Shown here in pieces: positions 56,550 to 64,000 of a DNA stretch of 64,000 nt. Positions within the stretch are counted from its first letter, which is position 1. Every line of letters starts with the position of its first letter. Under the pieces are notes generated by a model. That model ran no database searches. It was not told where the DNA came from and was given only the letters and a program-made list of their open reading frames with translations. This DNA is from Piromyces finnis (taxonomy: Eukaryota > Neocallimastigomycota > Neocallimastigomycetes > Neocallimastigales > Neocallimastigaceae). The translations under genes and the position numbers were made by a program. Location of the stretch: contig MCFH01000001.1 of NCBI GenBank assembly GCA_002104945.1, forward strand, positions 310,001 to 374,000, in the 5' to 3' direction.

Positions 56550-57581
56550 ATAAATTTATACAAAATGAAGCAACTTTATTAAAAATATAAAAGATGAAGT
56601 TAATATAATGAAAAAAAAAAAAAAAGTTATTAGTAAATTTTATTAAAAATGCTATTTTATATAATAGAAATTTGTAGTGAATTTTGTTATTATTATACTA
56701 AAAAAATAAATGAATCATTATATATTTCATTAATAAAATTAATGTAAAAATTTAATCATCATTGTATAGTAATAACATAAATATATAAATTATATAAATT
56801 AAAAACTGATGAAAAACTAATTGTTTTATATATTAAAACAATGAAATAGATACTATAGGTATTTTCGATAAACGATATTATAAATTATATATTAATGTTT
56901 GGTGAATACACCTATTGTTGAATTATTATAAGTGTTTATATGCTACAATTAAAATTAGTGTATATAGTTAAATAGTATTACAATTTATAATATATCCTTA
57001 AAAAAATAAAAAGTATATAAATAAATATAATTACGATATTGATATTGAAATCGATATTCTTTTTTTTTTTTTTTTTATTTTAACTTTAAAATAAATTGTT
57101 ACTGTCGAAATAAAATATATATATATTTATCAATTAAGATTTCTTAAAAATTCAATTATATATTTAATATCATATATTTAAATTAATTAGTTTAATGTTA
57201 TATTTTTTTTGTATGTGCTTATTCTTGCCAATTGAATATTTTAGATGAAAAATCAATATTTATGAAATCCTTAGAATTTAATAATATTTTAAATAATATA
57301 TATAATAATGAAAAGCACTTTAATTATGTTTAATCTAATTTCTGTTAATGAAGAAATGATTTTAATAATGATAAAAAAAAAAAAAAAAAAAGAGTATTAA
57401 ATTTTAATAAAATAATCAATAAGAATATTATTGATAGCTATTATTATTGTATTATTATGTTATTATTGTAGTTATTGGGGGTGGTGGTAATGTTGGTGTT
57501 GATTGTCACTTTAATGTTTTTTTTTTTTTAATAGATAAAATAAATATTAAATAATTTCATTGATTTTTTTATATTAATAGA

Positions 57582-57648
<67 letters not shown>
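57582..57648. repeat. (ATT)22 array
   Basis: About 22 uninterrupted ATT units in non-coding sequence. Confidence 0.9.
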
Positions 57649-57649
<1 letters not shown>

Positions 57650-59323
57650 AATTTATTTAATTCTATCAATTTTTTTCTTTAATAAAACAAAACAAAACAA
57701 AGATATTTAAATTAATAAATCAATTAAATTTATTTTAAATATATGGATGTTACATATTTCTTTTAATATTTAATATATTGTGAATTAATTATTTTTATAT
57801 TAAATATATTAAATTAATATATTATTAAACATCCATCTTAATTTCATTTTAATTATAATAAAATGTGAATACTTTGAAGAAAAAAGATAAAAAAGGAATT
57901 ATAAGAAAAGCGAGTCTACCTACTGACGGATAAGGAAAAAAAGGAAAGATATATTAAAATAGAATTGATACTTTTAATTCAAAACTCTTTTATTTTTTAT
58001 TAAAAACTAAAAAGAGAGAATTTTATTTTTTATACAATTTTTTAAATTATATAATTAGTATATTTTTAAAGTATGTAGAGTTATGATGATTCAGAAAAAA
58101 ATTAAACTTTGTTATAAGATTAATATATGTGTATATTTAATGATTTCATTTAACAATTATTATTATTAGGGTAGAGAAAAGAAATAAAAACGGTTTTTAA
58201 ATATTTAACAATTTTAATGGTTTAAAATTGTTTAAACCTAGTTTATATATATATATATTATTTTATTACTATAATTATTATTTTAATAATAATCATTAGA
58301 ATACTAAATATATAATAATAATAATGAAAAACAAAACTGAAATGCATTTAAAGTGTAAATATATACTATCTAATTATTATATTTATATGTATAGACAAAT
58401 TTACATTCATTAGCTTTTGAATCTCATAAATAATTTTATAATAACTTTATTTGAGGATTCATTATTACTTAATATTGGGCACCATTTCTATTTTTTATTT
58501 ATACATAAATTATAATTTATTAAAATGAATATTTACTATTACATCGTTACATCTAAAAAAATAAAACTATTTATAGTATATAGCATGTTTAATTGTAGTT
58601 TATTTCATTTTATTTTTTGATAGTGATAAAAATGATATACATTACAATCTTGTTTATATAAGCAACTATAATAAATAATATTTTCAAAAAACTTTAATAA
58701 AAAGTGATTTATAATCATTACTGGTAACACCAGTACTATTACTTTATTAACATTCATATTATTATTTTTTAAATCAATTAGGCATCATTAGTATACAACA
58801 GATGAATTAGTAGTTTTTCTAAGTCTACGTTTGTTTTAATTTTATATTTATTATTCTTTCCACTCCTGTTTTTTTTCTAAGAAAGGGTTTGATTACTTTT
58901 TATTTAATAGTACAATTAATATTTATTGGATATCCTATTAATTAATTAATGCTATTTAAACTATCTGATTATACATTATCTAACAGATTAAAATAATTAC
59001 TATCATTATTATTTATAATAGGACATATGACTGAATAATCAATAGTCTTATTGATACCTAATTATTTTTTTATGGTTTTCATAGAAATATATATATACAT
59101 TTTTATTAATATAGTGTAATGGTTATTACTAAAAAACTTTTTAAAAATTCTCATTCTTATCAAAATAACCTATAAGAATATTTATTATATAAAATTTTAC
59201 TTTTAATTCTTTAAACTTGCTTATATCATTAATTCCTTAATAGTCAGTTCTAACAGTTTTGAATCGATTTCTAAATAAAAAAAATATGTATGATTTATAA
59301 TCAATTATTTTTTTAAATTATTA

Positions 59324-59325
<2 letters not shown>

Positions 59326-59368
<43 letters not shown>
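59326..59368. repeat. (ATT)14 array
   Basis: About 14 ATT units in non-coding sequence. Confidence 0.85.
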
Positions 59369-60717
59369 GTATATGAAATTAATTAGTTTATGTGTATCTT
59401 GAATATATAATAAAGTTTTCTTTTTTTATTGAACAATCACCTTTAACAATATAATTAAAAGATTTGCTAGAAAAAAAACTTTTATATATTTTTAAGCATT
59501 ATATGACTTATAATTTCCATAAAATTGATTGAAATAGTTTATATCCCCTTTATATCTTCATATATCTACATTAACACCAACAAACCATTTATAATTTTTA
59601 TTATTAACATCGTCTTTCAAATAGAAAAAATTACAATTACAAATTTAAAGATAATAGAGATGAAGATGGAAAACCCATTTAATATAAAAAAAGATATAAA
59701 TCTGAATAAGTATATAAAAAGTAGGATTAATCTATAATTGTGATAATAGTTTTTAGACAATTATAATAATGATTTCAAAAAATAGGGACAGTTATCCTAA
59801 TAACTTGAAATTACTATTACCTGACGATAATAGTAATAACATTAATAATAAATAATAATAATAATAAGTACTATTTACATAAAGGTCATGATAAAAATTG
59901 TAATGATACATTAAATCGCATCAAAATTAATGATTAATTCATAAAAAAAGATGATTATAACAATAAAATTAATGATAACAATTAAATTTAATAAAATAAT
60001 AATTATGAGAAGAATTTTATCATTAAAATATAAATTTATAATTTATAAATAAGAAAATATCAAATAATGATCTAGTAAAAATAATGTTAATAAATGAATA
60101 TAAAATTTATACAAATAAACTTAGATAATTAGAAAATACATTATATTTTAATGAAATTATATCCATCAATATTTAATAATGATGGTATAAGAAAAAATGA
60201 ATATAAATACTTATATTTAATTAGTGTCATAGAAAACGGTAATTTAGAAGATAAAAATAAAGAAGATGAATCATTATCATTGAATATAGATAATAATATT
60301 GACGATTTATTAGATTCAATAAATAGTAATAAGAATTTTTCATTATTTCAAAAAAAAAAAATAATAATAGTAATTACCATTCTTTATAGTAATTGTTATT
60401 GTTGTTGTTTAAAAATTAAGATTATATAAACCAAACTTTATTTTTTCTTTTTTTTTTCACTAATGGATAAAATATGAATATAATGTATAATGGTCATTCT
60501 AATTAAAATAGAAAGGCCATTATTATACTAAAGTATAATAATAATTGTATTTGACTTTAACGGGACTTGGTATAAAAGATTAAATAATTATATATAATTA
60601 TAATCGTTCAACATTTTTTCATGATATAAAATTCTGATATGATATTGTATATTTTTCTCTAAATAATTAAACAAAATAAAATATAAAATCATAGCATGTT
60701 TTAATAATAATAATGAT

Positions 60718-60719
60718 AA

Positions 60720-60798
<79 letters not shown>
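60718..60798. repeat. (ATT)27 array
   Basis: About 27 uninterrupted ATT units next to the possible ankyrin relic on the minus strand. Confidence 0.9.
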
Positions 60799-61919
60799 GC
60801 ATTTTCAACGTTTATATTAACACCTTTTTGAACAATAAGAATTAGTAGGCAGTTACTCTTTCAACTACTTGACAGGTTATTTTTTCATTGATTTCCTCCA
60901 TCACTACCACCACAAAAAACCTTAACTGTTATCTCTTGGTTGGTAGTTTAACAAAAATTTGTAATTTATTTTCTAGAATAATTTATTGGTTAACGATAAT
61001 TAATTTAATATCTTGATTGGCAATTACAAACCATTTAAGCACTCCTACAGAAAAAATTACCAACAAAATTTATTGGTTTCCAATAGGAATAATTTAATTA
61101 AATTTCTTTTTAGGAATATAAAAAAGATCTATTTTATAGAATCATAGCAACTGAACCACTACTGCAATCTACTGCCTAGAATTATATTATAAAAAATATC
61201 CAATTTAAATTGATATAAAAGTATTCAATAAATAGTATAAATATAATTAAAAAAAAAAAAAGATAATTAAGTATTCTTTTACTTTATATTCAGATATATT
61301 AACATTATTTATAGTATAAAAGTTAAAGAAATTTTGTTATAAATTATTTTTAATATGATAATTATTATTGGAATTGAATATGGATTTGGTAATAATAGTT
61401 AAAAAAAAATAGAAAATCATTTGTTTTAAAGGGATAGTAGAGTAGTTTTTTTTTTTTTAATTAATAATTATATATTTGTTTTCTATTTAATCTTTTTTTA
61501 GACACCTTTTTTTTTTAATTACTTTTTAATATTTAATAAAAAAAAAAAAAAAAGTAAATGAATAATTAAATAAATATTAAAGTAGTAGTTTCGTAGTTTC
61601 TTTTAAAAATAATTGTACAACTTATTTTAATATATGTAATCATTGTATGTACAATTCATTTTATTTAAATTATCAATTTAAATTTATTACTTTTTATTTT
61701 TTTAATACAAGATTAGACAAGATTAGACAAAAAGACTAAAGAATTATTTTTTTTTCAAAACATTATTATTTACATATAAATCAATATAACAATTAAAATT
61801 ATATATATATATAAAAAACTCTTGAGAAAATAGATAAAATAAAATATTAAAAAAAAAAAAAAAATTAAATTTGAAATTCCAATCAATTAAAATCAATTTA
61901 TTAAACCTATAAATTAAAA

Positions 61920-62924
61920 ATGTTTTATTTTAAAGGAATTTTAATTGCTATTCTTGCAACTACAATTTCTGCTGTTCCTAATTGTGGTAAAGATTACGGT
62001 ATATGTCCTAGTGGACAATGTTGTTCAAAATATGGTTACTGTGGTACAACAAGTGACCACTGTAGTACTGGTTGTCAAGCTAATTATGGTATTTGTACTA
62101 ATAGCACAATAACTACCACAAATAGTGATCTTTGTGGTAAAGAAACTGGAAATAAATGTGCAAATAATTTATGTTGTTCAAAATATGGTTATTGTGGGGA
62201 TTCAGATGCCCATTGTTCCGTTAGCCAAGGATGTCAAGCTGGTTATGGACGTTGTGGTGATTTTGTTTCTAACTCTAAATTACAATACTATTACAAGTGT
62301 AAAAACCCAAATCACTGGGCTCTTTCCTTTGATGATGGACCATACAAATATGATATGGAATTACTCAATCTTCTTAAAAAAAAAGGTGTTAAAGCCACTT
62401 TCTTCCTTAATGGTAATAATGTTTTAGATATCACTTCAAAAAAGGGTGAGGCAATTGTTAAAAGAATGTATAAGGATGGACATGTTATTGGTTCACATAC
62501 TTGGAAACACAGTGACCTTACCCTTCTCAGTAAAGAAGAGATTATTAGCGAAATGACAAAGTTAGAGAATGTTCTTCAAAAATATATTGGTAAGAAACCT
62601 GCTTTTATGCGTCCACCATATGGTTCTGGTGCTAATAATGCTGAAATTGCTTCTATTTTATCTGATCTTGGATACACCGCTTCTTGTATATGGAATGTTG
62701 ATACTTTAGATTGGGATAAAGTTGGGGATATTGATTATTCTATTAAAGTTTTTAAAAGTAATTTAGGTAATCCAATTATGTCTTTAAACCATTGTTTTTA
62801 TGAAGGTATTACTGAAGCTACCTTACTTGCTTTAGCTGAAGCAGAAATTGATTTTATGTTATCTAAAGGATATACACCAGTAACAATGGATGTTTGTCTT
62901 GGACTTGATGCTTATCAAAAATAA
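61920..62924 (+). CDS. Secreted chitin deacetylase with two CBM18 domains (CE4)
   Basis: A 334-residue extracellular enzyme expected to remove N-acetyl groups from chitin, either in the fungus's own wall or in other chitin. Intronless. Residues 1-18 (MFYFKGILIAILATTISA) form a signal peptide. Two hevein-like CBM18 chitin-binding domains follow, about 20-59 and 71-112, each with eight Cys and the core CCSKYGYCG; a short Thr/Asn linker separates them. The polysaccharide deacetylase domain (about 125-330) has all usual motifs: SFDDGP (Asp138, Asp139), GSHTWKH (His193, His197, metal ligands), RPPYG (Arg231), DTLDW, and a last motif MSLNH with His291. Motif 5 reads Leu-Asn-His where Leu-Leu-His is common. 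Fungal CDA genes are widespread. The lack of introns is shared with many carbohydrate-active genes of anaerobic fungi, some of which are of bacterial origin, but CBM18-CE4 is a typical fungal architecture. Confidence 0.95.
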   Translation: MFYFKGILIAILATTISAVPNCGKDYGICPSGQCCSKYGYCGTTSDHCSTGCQANYGICTNSTITTTNSDLCGKETGNKCANNLCCSKYGYCGDSDAHCSVSQGCQAGYGRCGDFVSNSKLQYYYKCKNPNHWALSFDDGPYKYDMELLNLLKKKGVKATFFLNGNNVLDITSKKGEAIVKRMYKDGHVIGSHTWKHSDLTLLSKEEIISEMTKLENVLQKYIGKKPAFMRPPYGSGANNAEIASILSDLGYTASCIWNVDTLDWDKVGDIDYSIKVFKSNLGNPIMSLNHCFYEGITEATLLALAEAEIDFMLSKGYTPVTMDVCLGLDAYQK

Positions 62925-64000
62925 GTTAATGTCAATTAAGGAATAACAACCTTTGTTTTTTTTTTTTTTTAATAAGAAAAAATATAGGACAAAAGATACA
63001 AATAAATTAAAGTGATAAATCTAATTATTTTAATAACATATAAATGTATTGCTTTTATTATTATTATTTTTTTTTTTATAAATATATCAAATCAAATCAG
63101 ATTAATTACACAATTATTATTTTTAAATTAAGTATTAATATTTACAACTGTATATCTATTATCTATCCAACATATATATTTTTTAACAAAATAAAATTTT
63201 ATTTATAATCAAAAGAAAAGACAAAAATACAATTAAAATATTTACTTTTAATTGTTATTCAATTTTATAAAAATTCATTTTCAGTATTTTATTAATGCCA
63301 ATTCAAAATTGAAAATTATACTATTATCAATCTAAGTTAACTAATAAAAAAAAAATAAAAATAAAAATAAAATTAATTTTTTGTATCACTGATATAATTT
63401 ATAAATTTTCACATATATAACCATACCATAATACAATTATCAAATGATATTTTTTTTTATTATTTTCAACCTAATTTCAATATCAATTCATGTAGTTATT
63501 ACATAAGCAATTATATATATATATACATTTAAAATAAGTATACATTAAATAAAATAATTTAAGTATTTATATACATATAATACATAAACTTATCATTGTT
63601 GCTATCTGTTATTATTATTTATAATGTTTTTAATTTAACTATTAAAGATTTATTTATATTTTATTTTATCTATCTATTTATTTATTTTTTTCAAAATAAA
63701 TAATATTTTATGAACCTTTAAGTATTTTATGTTATTAAATTATCTAAACATCAAAATAATTTTAGTGTAGTATCAATAATAAAAAATATTTAGAATATTA
63801 ATTAATATTTTGGATTAGAGTTAAAAATATCATACAATAAATATTTTTATTATAGTGAGTTATAATGATTTTATTTTTTCATATTTCTCTAAAACCGTCT
63901 GCATAATTTTATAAATACCTTTGTTATATAGTTCTTACAAAACTGTAATTCAGTATAATTTTATTAAATTTTACATTATTTCTAATGAATTTTATGTTGT
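62925..64000. other. Intergenic to window end, nothing seen
   Basis: About 1.08 kb of AT-rich sequence after the deacetylase. No ORF, RNA gene or repeat worth naming is seen. Confidence 0.5.

Larger units (their letters stand above)
56071..61919. other. Gene-poor 5.8 kb with SSRs and weak coding relics
   Basis: No supported gene. Three ATT arrays (57582-57648, 59326-59368, 60718-60798) lie here. The ORF at 60151-60429 (92 codons, acidic, with IENGNLEDKNKEDESLSLNI) and the stretch 59640-60150 look like decayed Asn/Asp/Lys-rich coding sequence, with stops every 20-40 codons. On the minus strand near 60835 the phrase LIVQKGVNINVEN, and near 58750 the phrase NMNVNK, resemble ankyrin-repeat hairpins. 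A duplicated 10-mer (ACAAGATTAG) sits at 61708-61730. The last 300 bases should be the promoter of the chitin deacetylase. Confidence 0.45.

Noticed and set aside
57890-57950. Small GC-richer patch (AAGCGAGTCTACCTACTGACGG)
   Set aside because: Too short and not open or tRNA-like on either strand; no support for a feature.
60151-60429. 92-codon ORF with coding-like acidic sequence
   Set aside because: No family, ends in a homopolymer frame, and neighbouring sequence is stop-rich; treated as a possible relic rather than a gene.

Overview
The window looks like nuclear DNA of an anaerobic gut fungus (Neocallimastigomycota). It is extremely AT-rich, with very long A and T homopolymers and (ATT)n arrays. 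Genes use the standard code and are cut by many short AT-rich GT-AG introns. The gene set is fungal, but it includes an axonemal coiled-coil protein, as expected of a fungus with flagellated zoospores, and a secreted CBM18-CE4 chitin deacetylase. The amoebozoan Dictyostelium has similar base composition and poly-Asn tracts, but the high intron density, the flagellar gene and the chitin deacetylase argue against it. The assignment is inference from content; no database was consulted.

Layout. 0-1 kb: 3' end of an unrecognised, probably nuclear, protein (+). 2-3 kb: Sec61 beta (-). 6.2-11.2 kb: Ste20/GCK-type kinase with a long repetitive tail (+). 11.8 kb: tRNA-Thr(TGT) (-). 12.4-14.6 kb: NOP53 (-), divergent from PRP40 (+, 15.4-19.1 kb). 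19.9-22.0 kb: RPF2 (+). 22.6-23.7 kb: intronless Cys-rich, probably GPI-anchored orphan (-). 23.7-26.8 kb: gene-poor, with possible decayed coding sequence. 26.8-29.3 kb: flagellar TPH coiled-coil protein, CFAP210-like (+). 29.8-31.8 kb: BUB3 (+). 32.3-33.5 kb: PIN4-type parvulin (-). 34.0-37.0 kb: TDP1 (+). 37.5-40.7 kb: gamma-tubulin (-). 41-42.1 kb: broken ankyrin-repeat gene (+). 43.9-44.3 kb: two closely spaced small ORFs (-). 45.7-47.4 kb: TTC4/Cns1 co-chaperone (+). 48.1-49.7 kb: ketopantoate reductase-like enzyme (+). 50.6-56.1 kb: giant Asn-rich orphan (-). 56.1-61.9 kb: gene-poor, with SSRs and weak relics. 61.9-62.9 kb: chitin deacetylase (+).

The genes are mostly unrelated housekeeping functions: ribosome biogenesis (NOP53, RPF2, probably PIN4), splicing (PRP40), ER translocation (Sec61 beta), mitosis and microtubules (BUB3, gamma-tubulin, the axonemal protein), DNA repair (TDP1), chaperoning (TTC4) and cofactor synthesis (PANE). 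They form no operon or defence-type system. Exon models were built by hand from reading frame, splice phase and family similarity; in the fully traced genes all phases close. The most novel material is the small-ORF pair near 44 kb, the 1731-residue Asn-rich orphan with a distinctive terminal exon, the Cys-rich GPI-type orphan, and splicing oddities (a GC-AG intron, an ATG-only first exon and micro-exons).
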